From Pseudomonas sp. URIL14HWK12:I12 (GTDB taxonomy: Bacteria; Pseudomonadota; Gammaproteobacteria; Pseudomonadales; Pseudomonadaceae), in contig NZ_QEQL01000001.1 in the NCBI RefSeq assembly GCF_003097135.1, positions 682,001 to 746,000 on the forward strand: a stretch of 64,000 bases of DNA, in the 5' to 3' direction. Position numbers and translations under genes: made by a program. Positions 45,282 through 54,872 of this stretch are shown here, in pieces (the stretch's first letter is position 1; each line of letters begins with the position of its first letter). A model generated the notes under the pieces. It had not been told where the DNA came from and made no database searches. It saw nothing but the letters and a program-made list of their open reading frames with translations.

Positions 45282-45325
45282 GTGCAAATTGCATCATGCA
45301 AAACACCCCGTCTTGCAATTTGCAC
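45282..45325. promoter_or_regulatory. Paired palindromes upstream of a sigma-54 promoter
   Basis: GTGCAAATTGCA (45282-45293) and its exact inverse TGCAATTTGCAC (45314-45325). Each contains the palindrome TGCAA-N-TTGCA; their centres are 32 bases apart, three helical turns. They end about 67 bases upstream of the -24 element, as enhancer sites for a sigma-54 activator would. The 12-base arms are a perfect inverted repeat. Confidence 0.65.
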
Positions 45326-45391
45326 GAAGACATTTACCACGCAAGCAAGCTAAGTGTCTGTTTTTAAAGGTTTTAATGAAATCACGAAAGC

Positions 45392-45406
45392 TGGCACACA
45401 GCCTGC
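45392..45406 (+). promoter_or_regulatory. Sigma-54 promoter of the DUF3509 gene
   Basis: TGGCACACAGCCTGC has the -24 TGGCAC and the -12 GC at the correct distance. Predicted start near 45418, 30 bases before the ATG of the DUF3509 gene. I see no competing sigma-70 promoter of similar quality. Confidence 0.65.
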
Positions 45407-45447
45407 AACCTCCTATGCAACCGAATACCGTGCATCGAGGAGCCACC

Positions 45448-45726
45448 ATGCATTTCCTACAAGAGAAATTTGCCAGCCTGTTCAGCGAGTACGACGTAGT
45501 AGCTCAACCACGCCCCGATGGCGCCGTGTTGCTAACCCTGCGCGATAACGACGGTAAAACAACCCGCCGCTCGATTTCGTATGCACAGCTCAATACCCCT
45601 GAGCAACTGTCTTGGGTCATCAGCGCCATTCGTCGCGACCTGGCAGACGAGGCCAGCAAGCTGCCCGACATCCACCTGCTGCAAAGCCAGAACCGCTTCG
45701 CGCTGCCGACCTACCATTCGGTGTGA
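45448..45726 (+). CDS. DUF3509 domain protein
   Basis: 92 residues from ATG 45448, with GGAG five bases upstream. DUF3509 is a Pseudomonas-centred family of small soluble proteins; recognisable are FASLFSEYDVVAQPRPDGAV, RSISYAQLNTPEQLSWVISA and IRRDLADEASKLPDIHLLQS. No function is known. Its promoter region has a sigma-54 signal and a pair of enhancer-like palindromes, so expression probably depends on a nutrient or stress signal through a bacterial enhancer-binding protein not encoded here. Convergent with mtnC, three bases apart. Confidence 0.85.
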   Translation: MHFLQEKFASLFSEYDVVAQPRPDGAVLLTLRDNDGKTTRRSISYAQLNTPEQLSWVISAIRRDLADEASKLPDIHLLQSQNRFALPTYHSV

Positions 45727-45729
45727 AGG

Positions 45730-46401
45730 TCAGAAGTACCGGGGCCTGATTTCGGAAAAACTGCCAACGCTCTCATGCCCCGGCATCTCACCGCCTTCCC
45801 TCGCCAAACCGCAAGTGGCCATGCCTGCCGACTTCGCAGCGTCGAGTTCCTGCGCCACATCCGACAGAAACAGCACCTGCGCCGGGGCCACGTTCATGGC
45901 CTGTGCAATGGCGGCATATGAGCGCGCTTCACGCTTAACGCCCACTGCGGTATCAAAATAGGCACTGAACAGCGAGGTCAAGTCGCCCTCTTGGCTGTGG
46001 CCGAACAGTAGCTTCTGTGCTTGTACCGACCCGGATGAATACACCGCCAACACCAGCCCCTGAGCATGCCATTGGCGAAGAGCATCCACAGCGTCGGGAT
46101 AAACATGGCCGTGTAGCTGCCCTGCTTCGTAGCCTTGCTTCCACACCTGCCCTTGAATCGATTTGAGAGGTGTCGCCTTGCGATCCTCTGCCATCCAACC
46201 CCGCAAAATTTCGATCACACGCTCAGTGCCCGCCAGTGTTTCCTGGCTCAGCGAACGGACGGCTGCCAGTTCCGGCGCGTCTGGGTGCGCACGCACCCAG
46301 GCAGGCAAGTGGGCGGCGGCATAAGGAAACAGCACGTCATAAACGAAACTCACCGAGCTGGTGGTGCCCTCGATGTCGGTCAGCACGTGGGTGACAGCCA
46401 C
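45730..46401 (-). CDS. mtnC: Enolase-phosphatase E1 (methionine salvage)
   Basis: 223 residues from GTG 46401 (GGAGG eight bases upstream). HAD-superfamily enzyme that enolises and dephosphorylates 2,3-diketo-5-methylthiopentyl-1-phosphate to the acireductone. Signature [20 protein letters not shown] at the N-terminus (nucleophile Asp8 region), [18 protein letters not shown] (motif II) and [19 protein letters not shown] (motif III). Last gene of the aroC-MFS-mtnB-mtnD-mtnC series. Confidence 0.95.
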   Translation of the reverse strand: MAVTHVLTDIEGTTSSVSFVYDVLFPYAAAHLPAWVRAHPDAPELAAVRSLSQETLAGTERVIEILRGWMAEDRKATPLKSIQGQVWKQGYEAGQLHGHVYPDAVDALRQWHAQGLVLAVYSSGSVQAQKLLFGHSQEGDLTSLFSAYFDTAVGVKREARSYAAIAQAMNVAPAQVLFLSDVAQELDAAKSAGMATCGLAREGGEMPGHESVGSFSEIRPRYF

Positions 46402-46404
46402 GGT

Positions 46405-46950
46405 TCAATCCTCCAGCAGCGGGAAGCGCCGCGCGATCGATTCGCCGGTCATCTGCGCCGACCAGCCTTCAGGGTCAGTGAAAAGGCGGATGGCGACGAA
46501 ATGCGGATTTTCACCCATGTCGAACCAGTGCGGCGTGCCGGCCGGCACCGAAATCAGATCACCCTTCTCGCACAGCACCGCATAAACGTGATCCCCCAGG
46601 TGCAAGTTGAATAAACCACGCCCTGCAACGAAAAAGCGGACCTCGTCTTCGCTATGGCAATGCTCATCGAGAAACTTCTGGCGCAGCTCGGCCTTGTCGG
46701 GGTGGTCGCGGCTGACGCTAATGACATCCACTGCCTGATAGCCACATTCGCGCTTGAGCCGTTCAATAGGCTCCCGGTAAGCCTCGATCACTGCTTGCGG
46801 GCTAGCCCCTGGCACGATGGGGGCACTGGCCTGCCAGCGCTCGAAGCGCACACCATGCTCGCTGAGAGTGGCAGCGATGTCTTCCAGGTAGGTCAGGACT
46901 TTATTCGGCAGCTCGGGGCTGCTCTGGTGGTAAACGCTCAGGCAACTCAT
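46405..46950 (-). CDS. mtnD: Acireductone dioxygenase
   Basis: 181 residues from ATG 46948-46950 (AGAGG six bases upstream). Cupin metalloenzyme that oxidises the acireductone: with Fe2+ it yields the methionine 2-oxo precursor and formate, with Ni2+ it yields methylthiopropionate, formate and CO. Metal ligands are in FLDEHCHSEDEVRFFVAG and VPAGTPHWFDMGENPHF. Three bases separate it from mtnC, 17 from mtnB. Confidence 0.95.
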   Translation of the reverse strand: MSCLSVYHQSSPELPNKVLTYLEDIAATLSEHGVRFERWQASAPIVPGASPQAVIEAYREPIERLKRECGYQAVDVISVSRDHPDKAELRQKFLDEHCHSEDEVRFFVAGRGLFNLHLGDHVYAVLCEKGDLISVPAGTPHWFDMGENPHFVAIRLFTDPEGWSAQMTGESIARRFPLLED

Positions 46951-46967
46951 CGGGGACCTCTGCAAGC

Positions 46968-47585
46968 TCAGCGGCCAAGGGCACGCAGTTTCAGTTCGCA
47001 TTCAAAGAGAAATTCGAAGGCCTCCACCTGGCGCAACGCATCGCCCAGGGTGGCGCCCCAGGTGTATAAGCCATGGCCACGGATCAGGTAGCCCACGCAG
47101 TCGGGATGGTCATCGAGCCAAGGTTGCACATGGCCTGCTAGCCGAGCGATGTCCTGATCATTATCGAAGATCGGCACCACTACCTGAGATTGGTGGGTGT
47201 GGATGCCGGAAAATGCTTTTTGCAGCTCATAATCCTCCAATACCAGGCGGTCGCCGGCAGTCACCCGCGAGAGCACAGTGGCATTGACCGAATGGGTGTG
47301 CAGCACCGCCTCAATGCGGGGGTCGAAGCGGTACAACTGGGTGTGCAGCAAGGTTTCGGCTGATGGCCGCTTGCCCGGTTCAAGGCTCAAGCCGGCCATA
47401 TCGGTAGCCAATACGTCGCCCTCACCCAGCTCGCCTTTGTGTTTGCCCGAGGCCGTGAGCAGCACCTGCTCCGACGACAGCCGGGCGGAGTAATTGCTGC
47501 TGGTGGCCGGTGACCAACCGCGGGCGTGGAGCAAGCGCCCAGCATCGATGATTTGCCGGGTCAGGGTATCGCGGTCGAGGCTCAT
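46968..47585 (-). CDS. mtnB: Methylthioribulose-1-phosphate dehydratase
   Basis: 205 residues from ATG 47583-47585 (AAGGAG five bases upstream), overlapping the MFS gene's stop as ATGA. The longer frame upstream is not conserved. Class II aldolase-type zinc enzyme: PATSSNYSARLSSEQVLLTA, the zinc motif VLHTHSVNATVLSR, and a C-terminal IRGHGLYTWGATL. It converts methylthioribulose 1-phosphate to the diketo compound used by MtnC. mtnA and mtnP are not in this window. Confidence 0.95.
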   Translation of the reverse strand: MSLDRDTLTRQIIDAGRLLHARGWSPATSSNYSARLSSEQVLLTASGKHKGELGEGDVLATDMAGLSLEPGKRPSAETLLHTQLYRFDPRIEAVLHTHSVNATVLSRVTAGDRLVLEDYELQKAFSGIHTHQSQVVVPIFDNDQDIARLAGHVQPWLDDHPDCVGYLIRGHGLYTWGATLGDALRQVEAFEFLFECELKLRALGR

Positions 47586-48763
47586 GCGCGCTCCTTGGGC
47601 ATAAAGAGGTAGATCATAACCGCCGCCAACGCTGCCGCTACACTGGCGATGGTGAAGCTGGCCATCGCGCCAAGGCTGGCCCACGCGTAGCCGGAATACA
47701 ACGCACCCAGCGCCCCGCCCACGCCAGAAAGCGCAGAATACAGCGCCTGCCCCTGCCCTTGATGGCGACCTCCGAAGCGTTGCTGTACGAACTGAATCGC
47801 GCTGGCGTGGTAGGCGCCGAACGTCACGGCGTGCATCAGTTGCACCAGGCACAGCAGCACCCAGCCGCCTTCGAGGTTGCCCAGCAACAGCCAGCGCAGG
47901 GCCGCTGTCGCCAGGCTCGCGCCCAGCACCTGGCGCACCGACCAACGGGCCAGAACGCGCGACATGGCCATGAACATCAGTACTTCGGCGACCACGCCCA
48001 GCGCCCAGAGCAGGCCGATGGCCACGCGGCTGTAGCCCAAGTGCTCCAGATGGATGGTGAAGAAGGTGTAATAAGGGCCGTAGCTCAGTTGCAGCAATGC
48101 CACTGCGCCGTAGAACGCCAGCACCGCCGGCGCACGCACCTTCGACCAGAAGCCCGCCGCCCCTTGCCCGCGCTCCGCAACCGGTTCCACAGGCGGCGCC
48201 GGCACCACAAGGCTGGCCAGCAAGATGCCCAACATTACAGCAATCACCGTCCAGGGATAGGCATCCAGGCCGGCCCATTCGAAGGCCCGGCCCAGCGCTA
48301 CCACCGCCACGATGAAGCCGATTGAACCCCAAAGGCGCACCATGCCATAGCGGCCCGGCTGCTCGCGCAAGTGAGCCAGAGTAATGGCCTCGAACTGTGG
48401 CAGCACGGCATGCCAGAAGAAGGCATGCAACGCCATGACCGCCGCCAGCCAGGCATAGCTGTGGTCGATGAAAATCAGGCTGAAAGCAACCAGGGTGCAG
48501 GCGGCACCCAGGCGCACGATGGCCAGGCGTCGGCCGGTGCGATCAGCCAGCCAGCCCCACAGGTGGGGCGCCATGCAGCGCATGAGCATGGGAATGGCGA
48601 CCAGCTCGCCGATGCGCGCGCTGGCAAAGCCCAGGTGCGCAAGCCACGCCGAGAGAAACGGCGCAGTCGCCCCCAGCAGGGCGAAATAGAAGAAGTAGAA
48701 CCCCGACAGCCGCCAATAAGGCACGGCCGCAGAAGATGCGGCCGGTGTTAACGGTGCAGTCAA
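47582..48763 (-). CDS. MFS transporter of the HcaT/nucleoside-symporter-like type
   Basis: 393 residues with 12 helices; PF12832-type MFS. Start ATG overlaps the aroC stop (ATGA at 48760-48763) and its own stop overlaps mtnB (47582-47585), so it is translationally tied to both. Recognisable: [51 protein letters not shown]. Since it stands between aroC and the salvage genes in many pseudomonads, uptake or export of a methylthio compound (methylthioadenosine, methylthioribose) is a reasonable guess, unproven. Confidence 0.88.
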   Translation of the reverse strand: MTAPLTPAASSAAVPYWRLSGFYFFYFALLGATAPFLSAWLAHLGFASARIGELVAIPMLMRCMAPHLWGWLADRTGRRLAIVRLGAACTLVAFSLIFIDHSYAWLAAVMALHAFFWHAVLPQFEAITLAHLREQPGRYGMVRLWGSIGFIVAVVALGRAFEWAGLDAYPWTVIAVMLGILLASLVVPAPPVEPVAERGQGAAGFWSKVRAPAVLAFYGAVALLQLSYGPYYTFFTIHLEHLGYSRVAIGLLWALGVVAEVLMFMAMSRVLARWSVRQVLGASLATAALRWLLLGNLEGGWVLLCLVQLMHAVTFGAYHASAIQFVQQRFGGRHQGQGQALYSALSGVGGALGALYSGYAWASLGAMASFTIASVAAALAAVMIYLFMPKERA

Positions 48764-49851
48764 AGTTGGCCCAGGGCAGGTGTGGTGACGCGCACCTCGG
48801 CGTTCTGGCCGCGATGGCGCAAAAGGTGGTCCATCAACACAATGGCCATCATCGCCTCGGCAATGGGCGTTGCGCGGATCCCGACACAGGGGTCGTGGCG
48901 GCCTTTGGTGATCATCTCCACGGGGTTGCCGTGCACATCGATGCTCTTGCCGGGCACGGTAATGCTGGAGGTGGGTTTGAGCGCCAGGTGCGCCACGATA
49001 GGCTGGCCGGAGGAAATGCCGCCAAGCACGCCACCTGCATGGTTGCTGGTGAAACCTTCAGGGGTCATCTCGTCGCGCAGCTCGCTGCCACGCCGCGCGA
49101 CACAGCCGAAGCCTGCACCGATCTCAACGCCCTTGACGGCGTTGATGCTCATCAGCGCATGGGCCAGCTCGGCGTCCAGGCGGTCGAAGATCGGCTCGCC
49201 CAGCCCGGGCATCACGCCTTCGGCCACCACGGTGATTTTCGCGCCAACCGAATCCTGATCGCGACGCAGCTGGTCCATATAAGCTTCCAGCTCCGCGACC
49301 TTGTCGGGGTCTGGGCTGAAGAACGCATTCTGCTCAACCGACTCCCAGCTTTTGAAAGGGATTTCGATCGGGCCGAGCTGGCTCATGTAACCGCGCACGC
49401 TGATGCCTTGGCTGGCAAGGTATTTCTTGGCAATGGCGCCAGCAGCCACGCGCATCGCGGTTTCCCGCGCCGAGCTGCGGCCACCGCCACGGTAGTCGCG
49501 CAGGCCGTACTTGTGATGATAGGCGTAGTCGGCATGCGCCGGGCGGAAGACGTCCTTGATCGCCGAGTAGTCTTTGGAGCGCTGGTCGGTATTGCGGATC
49601 AGCAAGCCGATGGAGGTGCCGGTGGTGCGGCCTTCGAATACGCCCGAAAGAATCTCCACCTCATCGCTTTCCTGGCGCTGTGTGGTGTGGCGGCTGGTGC
49701 CAGGCTTGCGCCGGTCCAGATCGCGCTGCAGGTCTTCGAGGGCCAGCTCCAGGCCCGGCGGGCAGCCGTCGACGATGGCGACCAGCGCCGGGCCATGGCT
49801 TTCGCCGGCGGTGGTGACAGTGAACAGCTTGCCAAAGGTATTGCCGGACAT
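48760..49851 (-). CDS. aroC: Chorismate synthase
   Basis: 363 residues. Last shikimate-pathway step: EPSP to chorismate with reduced FMN. Signatures: [60 protein letters not shown] and [23 protein letters not shown] at 49849-49851. It heads a series with the MFS transporter and mtnBDC, all linked by overlaps or short gaps, an unusual joining of aromatic synthesis and methionine salvage. Confidence 0.97.
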   Translation of the reverse strand: MSGNTFGKLFTVTTAGESHGPALVAIVDGCPPGLELALEDLQRDLDRRKPGTSRHTTQRQESDEVEILSGVFEGRTTGTSIGLLIRNTDQRSKDYSAIKDVFRPAHADYAYHHKYGLRDYRGGGRSSARETAMRVAAGAIAKKYLASQGISVRGYMSQLGPIEIPFKSWESVEQNAFFSPDPDKVAELEAYMDQLRRDQDSVGAKITVVAEGVMPGLGEPIFDRLDAELAHALMSINAVKGVEIGAGFGCVARRGSELRDEMTPEGFTSNHAGGVLGGISSGQPIVAHLALKPTSSITVPGKSIDVHGNPVEMITKGRHDPCVGIRATPIAEAMMAIVLMDHLLRHRGQNAEVRVTTPALGQL

Positions 49852-49974
49852 GCGAACGCTCCGCGAAAATCAGTCAGCCAGGTCGAACGGGCCGCCAGTA
49901 TACAGATTGTTTCGCAACGGCGAACCTTCGCCACCGGCCACCAGTCCAACCGCCACCGCCTCGGATACCCCCAG

Positions 49975-50928
49975 ATGCTACGCCTGCTCGCCTCGCTATT
50001 GCTGTGCCTGGCCTGCGCCGCCCACGCCGCGCCCGTTCCTGTGTTGCAGACCCCCATCGACCTCGCTCGCCCCGGCGGCGTGCTGCACGGCAGCCTGCTG
50101 TTGCCGCAGCCGGGGCACCCGGTGCCGGTGGTGCTGATCCTGGCAGGCTCCGGCCCCACCGATCGCGACGGCAACAACCCCGAAGGCGGGCGCAACGACA
50201 GCCTGAAAAAGCTGGCCTGGGGCCTGGCCAGAGCCGGTATTGCCAGCGTGCGCTACGACAAGCGCGGCGTGGCTGCCGGCCTTTCCCTGGCGCCGGATGA
50301 GCGCCAACTCAGCGTCCAGGCCTATGTCGAGGACGCCCTGGCATGGAGCCGCCAGCTGCATGCCGACCCCCGATTTGGCCCGCTGATTCTGCTCGGCCAC
50401 AGTGAAGGGGCATTGATCGCTACCCTCGCCGCCCCGCAAAGCCCAGCCAAGGGCCTGATCTCTATCGGCGGCAGCGGCCGCCCGGTGGGCCAGTTGCTCG
50501 AAGAACAACTCAAGGCACGCCTGCCTGCAGAACTGGCGCAGCAGAGCCAGGTGCTGATCGAACATCTAGCCGCAGGCCAGCTGGACGACCAGGTACCGCC
50601 GCAGCTGAACGTGGTGTTTCGCCCCAGTGTGCAGCCCTACCTGATATCGCTGTTCCGCCAAGACCCGGCCAAGGCCATCGCAGCGGTGAAGGTGCCGGTG
50701 TTGATCGTCCAGGGCCGCCACGACATCCAGGTCAGCGAAGCCGATGCTCGTGCGCTGAAAGCCGCCCAGCCCAATGCGAAGCTGGCCTTGATCGACGGCA
50801 TGAACCACGTGCTGCGCATCGTACCGATGGACATGAAGGCACAGCTGGGCTCCTACGCCAACCCGAACCTGCCTTTGGCCTGGAACCTGACCCCTGAGCT
50901 GGTGAAATTCATCGACAGCTTGCACTGA
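49975..50928 (+). CDS. Secreted alpha/beta hydrolase
   Basis: 317 residues from ATG 49975. Signal peptide (LRLLASLLLCLACAAHA, cleavage before APVP). Alpha/beta hydrolase: oxyanion loop LILAGSGPTDRDGNNPEG, nucleophile elbow ILLGHSEGALIATLA (Ser about 142), acid region LIVQGRHDIQVSEADARAL, and His in IDGMNHVLRIV. It is related to S9 peptidase-like carboxylesterases; the periplasmic substrate is unknown. Divergent from aroC across 123 bases. A weak GGAT precedes the start. Confidence 0.87.
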   Translation: MLRLLASLLLCLACAAHAAPVPVLQTPIDLARPGGVLHGSLLLPQPGHPVPVVLILAGSGPTDRDGNNPEGGRNDSLKKLAWGLARAGIASVRYDKRGVAAGLSLAPDERQLSVQAYVEDALAWSRQLHADPRFGPLILLGHSEGALIATLAAPQSPAKGLISIGGSGRPVGQLLEEQLKARLPAELAQQSQVLIEHLAAGQLDDQVPPQLNVVFRPSVQPYLISLFRQDPAKAIAAVKVPVLIVQGRHDIQVSEADARALKAAQPNAKLALIDGMNHVLRIVPMDMKAQLGSYANPNLPLAWNLTPELVKFIDSLH

Positions 50929-50984
50929 CTTCAGCTTTTTTGGGCCTGGCCGATACAGGCTCCAGAGATTTCAGGAGCGCCACG

Positions 50985-51785
50985 ATGACCGACACCCCCA
51001 CCGAAGCCCCTGCTGCGCCCGACGCAGCCGAGGGCCAGGCCCCTTCCGTGGCGCAGAACCTGCCGTGGAGCGATGTGCAGCCTGAGTACTTCCAGTTGCT
51101 GCGTTTGCTGCCATTGCCCACCGACCGCAGCGTCGGCCCGCGGCCCTTGCGCTTTGTGCAATGGGGCAACGCGGAGCGGCACAACCGCCATCACAGCCTC
51201 TTACGCATGGACATCCAGCTCAACGGCCAGCGCGTGCGCAGCGATCAGAACCGCCTGGATGTGTGGGTCGATCACGAAAAGCACATTGCATGGTGCGAGC
51301 CACCGGTGCTGAACATGGAGCCGATCAACCGCGGCCTGGGGCGTTTCATGCTGGCCCAGGCCGCCGGCTGGTTACAAAAGCACTGGCCGAACTATCGCCT
51401 TCAGGGCCAAGCGCTACCGGTGCGCGACGGTTTGGTCGAAGACACCCGCAAACGCCGCGATCACGTGCTGCGCAGCCACGGCCTGGAGGTGGCCTACGCC
51501 GACCCGCAGTTCATGAAAGCCAGTTACCCCGAGGTGTCGGCCAGTGAGTTGGTGGCGCAGTGGAACCCTGAGAAAGTGCAAATGGTAAGCGTGCTCGATG
51601 CTGCCAACATGCTGCAATTGGCCGACCAGCAGATGCAGGAGCAGGAAGCCAAACTGCGCAACAGCCAGGAGCAGATTTCACAGTACCGGCGTGAAGATGG
51701 CAGTTTGCGCTTCACCATCGTTTGCCTGATCGCTTTCGCAGTATTCCAGGCCGGGTTGTTGATCTGGATTGCCACGCGGCACTGA
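50985..51785 (+). CDS. C-tail-anchored protein with acetyltransferase-like core
   Basis: 266 residues from ATG 50985 (AGGAG seven bases upstream). Order: acidic/Ala N-terminus (1-30), a core of about 140 residues, an amphipathic coiled stretch (~205-235, Gln/Glu-rich), one C-terminal membrane helix (~240-260, FTIVCLIAFAVFQAGLLIWI) and a three-residue tail. The core segment NRGLGRFMLAQAAGWLQKHW, and the following RRDHVLRSHGLEVAY, resemble the acetyl-CoA loop and last strand of GNAT enzymes; this is a suggestion from pattern only. Not recognised as a named family. Confidence 0.65.
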   Translation: MTDTPTEAPAAPDAAEGQAPSVAQNLPWSDVQPEYFQLLRLLPLPTDRSVGPRPLRFVQWGNAERHNRHHSLLRMDIQLNGQRVRSDQNRLDVWVDHEKHIAWCEPPVLNMEPINRGLGRFMLAQAAGWLQKHWPNYRLQGQALPVRDGLVEDTRKRRDHVLRSHGLEVAYADPQFMKASYPEVSASELVAQWNPEKVQMVSVLDAANMLQLADQQMQEQEAKLRNSQEQISQYRREDGSLRFTIVCLIAFAVFQAGLLIWIATRH

Positions 51786-51794
51786 AACATCGCC

Positions 51795-54700
51795 TCAGCG
51801 AAAATCCCGGCTCTGGGTGGCAAGGCCACCGAGCAACTTGCTCAGGTCCTGCAAGTTGCGGGCGATCACATGCAGCACCTCGCCGTTGCGCTCCACCCGG
51901 CCCTGGACCAGCATCAGCTGAGCCCCCACCAATACGCGCCGCTGGCGCTGTGCCAGGCTCAGCCATACCACCACGTTCACCATGCCGAACTCGTCTTCGA
52001 GGGTGACGAAGGTTACACCGCTGGCGGTGCCGGGGCGCTGGCGGCCGGTGACCAGCCCGCACAGGTTCACACTCTGCCCGTGCGCCAGTTGTGCAAGCTC
52101 GCGTGATGACCGGCAACGCCACGGCGCCAACGCCGGGCGCAGCAAGGCCAGGGGGTGAGGCCCCAGGGTGGTGCCGATGCTGGCGTAGTCAGCCAGCAGG
52201 TTCTCGCCAACCGTCGGCAATGGCAGCGCCACGTCAGTCTCGGCCTGGGCGGGTAGCTCGGCAAACAGCGGCAGTTGCGGCTCGGCCCGCGCCACTTCCC
52301 AATGGGCGCGAAAGCGGTGGCCGGCCAGGCCCTTGAGCGCGCCTGCGTCGGCCAGCTGCTCGCGAGCGCGTGCATCGAGCTGGGTGCGTTGCACCAGGTC
52401 GGCCACGTTTGCAAATGGCCGCTGCTGGCAAGCCTTGGCCACGGCTTGGCCGGCAGATTCAGCCAGGCCGCGCACCTGTCGCAGCCCGAGACGAATGGCA
52501 GGCTGCGCCTTGCCCATGGGCTCGAGCGAGCAATCCCAGCCACTGAAGCGTACATCCACCGGCAGCACCTGGATGCCATGGCGCCGCGCGTCCTGCAACA
52601 CCTGGTCGGGGCTGTAGAAGCCCATCGGCCAGCTGTTGATCAATGCCACAGCGAACAGCGCCGGGTGATGGCATTTGAGCCAGGAGCTGGCATAGCACAG
52701 CAGGGCAAAGCTGGCCGCGTGCGACTCAGGGAAACCATAGCTGCCAAAACCCTTGATCTGCTCGAAGATACGCGCGGCAAAGGCTTCGCTGTAGCCATTG
52801 CGTTGCATGCCTTCTCGCAAGCGGATCTCGTGGGGCTCAAGCCCCCCCTTGCGCTTCCAGGCCGCCATACAGCGGCGCAACTGGTCAGCTTCGCCGGGGG
52901 TGTAGCCGGCGGCCACAATGGCCAGTTGCATCACTTGCTCCTGAAACAGCGGCACGCCCAGGGTGCGTTTGAACACCGCCTCGAGTGCTTCGCTGGGGTA
53001 CACCACTTCCTCCTCGTTATGCCGGCGGCGCAGATAGGGGTGCACCATATCGCCCTGGATCGGCCCCGGCCGCACGATGGCCACCTGAATGACCAGGTCA
53101 TAGAACTCCTTGGGCCGCAGCCGAGGGAGCATGGCCATCTGCGCCCGCGATTCGATCTGGAACACCCCCACAGTGTCGGCGCGGCACAACATGGCGTAGG
53201 TGGCCGGGCAATCCTGGGGAATGTCGGCCAGCCCCCAGCGCCGGCCATCGGAATCGGGGGGCAGCAGGTCGAAGCAGCGGCGCAGGCAACTGAGCATGCC
53301 GAGCGCGAGCACATCCACCTTGAGCAGGCCGACTTTGTCCAGGTCGTCTTTGTCCCACTGGATCACGGTGCGATCGGCCATTGCGGCGTTCTCCACCGGC
53401 ACCAAGGTTTGCAGAGGCTGCTCGCTAATCACGAAACCTCCCGGGTGCTGCGACAGATGCCTTGGAAAACCCACCAGTTCACCGGCCAGCACCAGGATAC
53501 GATGCAATTGCGGGCTGGTTGGGTCGAAACCGGCTTCGCGCAGGCGCTCGTGAGAAGGCAAGCCTTCATCGTGGCGGCTCACGCAACCCGCCAGCGCATT
53601 GACTTCGTCAGGCCCCATACCCAAGGCCTTGGCCACATCACGCACCGCGCCGGTGCCACGGTAACGGCTGGCCACGGCAGTGAGGGCGGCGCGGTGGCGG
53701 CCGTAACGCTGGAAGATGTACTGAATTACCTCTTCGCGGCGCTCATGCTCGAAATCCACGTCGATATCAGGGGGCTCGTTGCGCTCGCGGCTGATGAAAC
53801 GCTCGAACAGCAGTGAGGTTTTGCTCGGGTCGATGGCTGTGATGCCCAACGCGTAGCACACGGCCGAATTGGCGGCCGAGCCACGGCCCTGGCAAAGAAT
53901 ATGGCGCTCGCGGGCGAAGCGCACGATGTCATGCACGGTGAGAAAGTAGGACTCGTAGGCCATCTCAGTGATGATGTCCAGCTCTTTGCCGAGCTGAAGC
54001 TGGGTGTCCGGCGGGGCGCCCTCGGGCCAGCGCCAGGCTGCCCCTTCGGCGGTGAGCTTGCGCAGCCAGCTCGCAGGGGTGTGCCCGGCCGGCACCAGCT
54101 CGTGAGGGTACTGGTACTTGAGCTCGGCCAAACTGAAGCGGCAGCGCGCGGCGATAACCAGGGTCTCGGCCATCAGCTCGGCACCATAAAGGCCAGCCAG
54201 CTCATCGCGGCGGCGCAGGTGGCGCTCCCCATTGGCGAACAGGCGTTGGCCGGCCTGGGCGACCGTGGTGTGGTGAGCGATGGCGGTGAGGGTGTCCTGC
54301 AGTGCGCGTCGGCCACGGCTGTGCATGTGCGCATCGCCACTGGCCACGCAGCGCAGGCCCAGCGTGGCCGCCGCTTGATGCCAGGCGGCAAGGTGCTGGG
54401 CATCGTCTGCGCCACGGTGCAGCTCCACGGCCAGCCACAAGCGCTCCCCGAACAGGCCCTTGAGCCAGTGACCATGGGCCAGGTTCGGCTCCCCGCCCGG
54501 CAGCCAGAGGGCGATCAGGCCCTCCACGCTGGTGAAGTCTTCACGCAGCAGCCGGTATTCGCCCTTGGCTGCCCGCCGCCGGGCCAGGGTGATCATCTGG
54601 CACAGGGCCTGGTAACCGGCCAGGTTCTCCACCAGCAATACACAGCGTGGCCCCTGATGCACTGCCATTTCACTGCCGATGATCAGCGCGACCTCGGCCT

Positions 54701-54872
54701 CTTCCGACGCTTCCCAGGCCCGTACGATGCCAGCCAGGGTGCATTCATCGGTGATCGCCAGCGCCTGGTAACCGCAGTGGGCCGCGCGCTGGAACAACTC
54801 CTGGGCACTGGAGGCACCCCGCTGAAAGCTGAACGCTGACAGGCAGTGCAGCTCGGCGTAGGCCGGGCTCAC
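51795..54872 (-). CDS. dnaE2: Error-prone DNA polymerase DnaE2
   Basis: 1025 residues from GTG 54872, which overlaps the imuB stop as GTGA and has AGGGG eight bases upstream; a longer ATG (54896) adds only eight residues. C-family polymerase with PHP domain ([20 protein letters not shown]), catalytic aspartates in [20 protein letters not shown], and [21 protein letters not shown] beta-clamp-binding motif QLPLF appears near residue 870. With ImuA and ImuB it carries out translesion synthesis after DNA damage. In the other direction a convergent gene ends ten bases away. Confidence 0.96.
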   Translation of the reverse strand: MSPAYAELHCLSAFSFQRGASSAQELFQRAAHCGYQALAITDECTLAGIVRAWEASEEAEVALIIGSEMAVHQGPRCVLLVENLAGYQALCQMITLARRRAAKGEYRLLREDFTSVEGLIALWLPGGEPNLAHGHWLKGLFGERLWLAVELHRGADDAQHLAAWHQAAATLGLRCVASGDAHMHSRGRRALQDTLTAIAHHTTVAQAGQRLFANGERHLRRRDELAGLYGAELMAETLVIAARCRFSLAELKYQYPHELVPAGHTPASWLRKLTAEGAAWRWPEGAPPDTQLQLGKELDIITEMAYESYFLTVHDIVRFARERHILCQGRGSAANSAVCYALGITAIDPSKTSLLFERFISRERNEPPDIDVDFEHERREEVIQYIFQRYGRHRAALTAVASRYRGTGAVRDVAKALGMGPDEVNALAGCVSRHDEGLPSHERLREAGFDPTSPQLHRILVLAGELVGFPRHLSQHPGGFVISEQPLQTLVPVENAAMADRTVIQWDKDDLDKVGLLKVDVLALGMLSCLRRCFDLLPPDSDGRRWGLADIPQDCPATYAMLCRADTVGVFQIESRAQMAMLPRLRPKEFYDLVIQVAIVRPGPIQGDMVHPYLRRRHNEEEVVYPSEALEAVFKRTLGVPLFQEQVMQLAIVAAGYTPGEADQLRRCMAAWKRKGGLEPHEIRLREGMQRNGYSEAFAARIFEQIKGFGSYGFPESHAASFALLCYASSWLKCHHPALFAVALINSWPMGFYSPDQVLQDARRHGIQVLPVDVRFSGWDCSLEPMGKAQPAIRLGLRQVRGLAESAGQAVAKACQQRPFANVADLVQRTQLDARAREQLADAGALKGLAGHRFRAHWEVARAEPQLPLFAELPAQAETDVALPLPTVGENLLADYASIGTTLGPHPLALLRPALAPWRCRSSRELAQLAHGQSVNLCGLVTGRQRPGTASGVTFVTLEDEFGMVNVVVWLSLAQRQRRVLVGAQLMLVQGRVERNGEVLHVIARNLQDLSKLLGGLATQSRDFR

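Noticed and set aside
47586..48332. N-terminal extension of the mtnB frame
   Set aside because: It lies within the MFS transporter gene in another frame; mtnB has a strong ribosome site at its 47583-47585 ATG.
48736..49974. N-terminal extension of the alpha/beta hydrolase frame across aroC
   Set aside because: The extension is antisense to aroC; the real gene starts at 49975 with a signal peptide.
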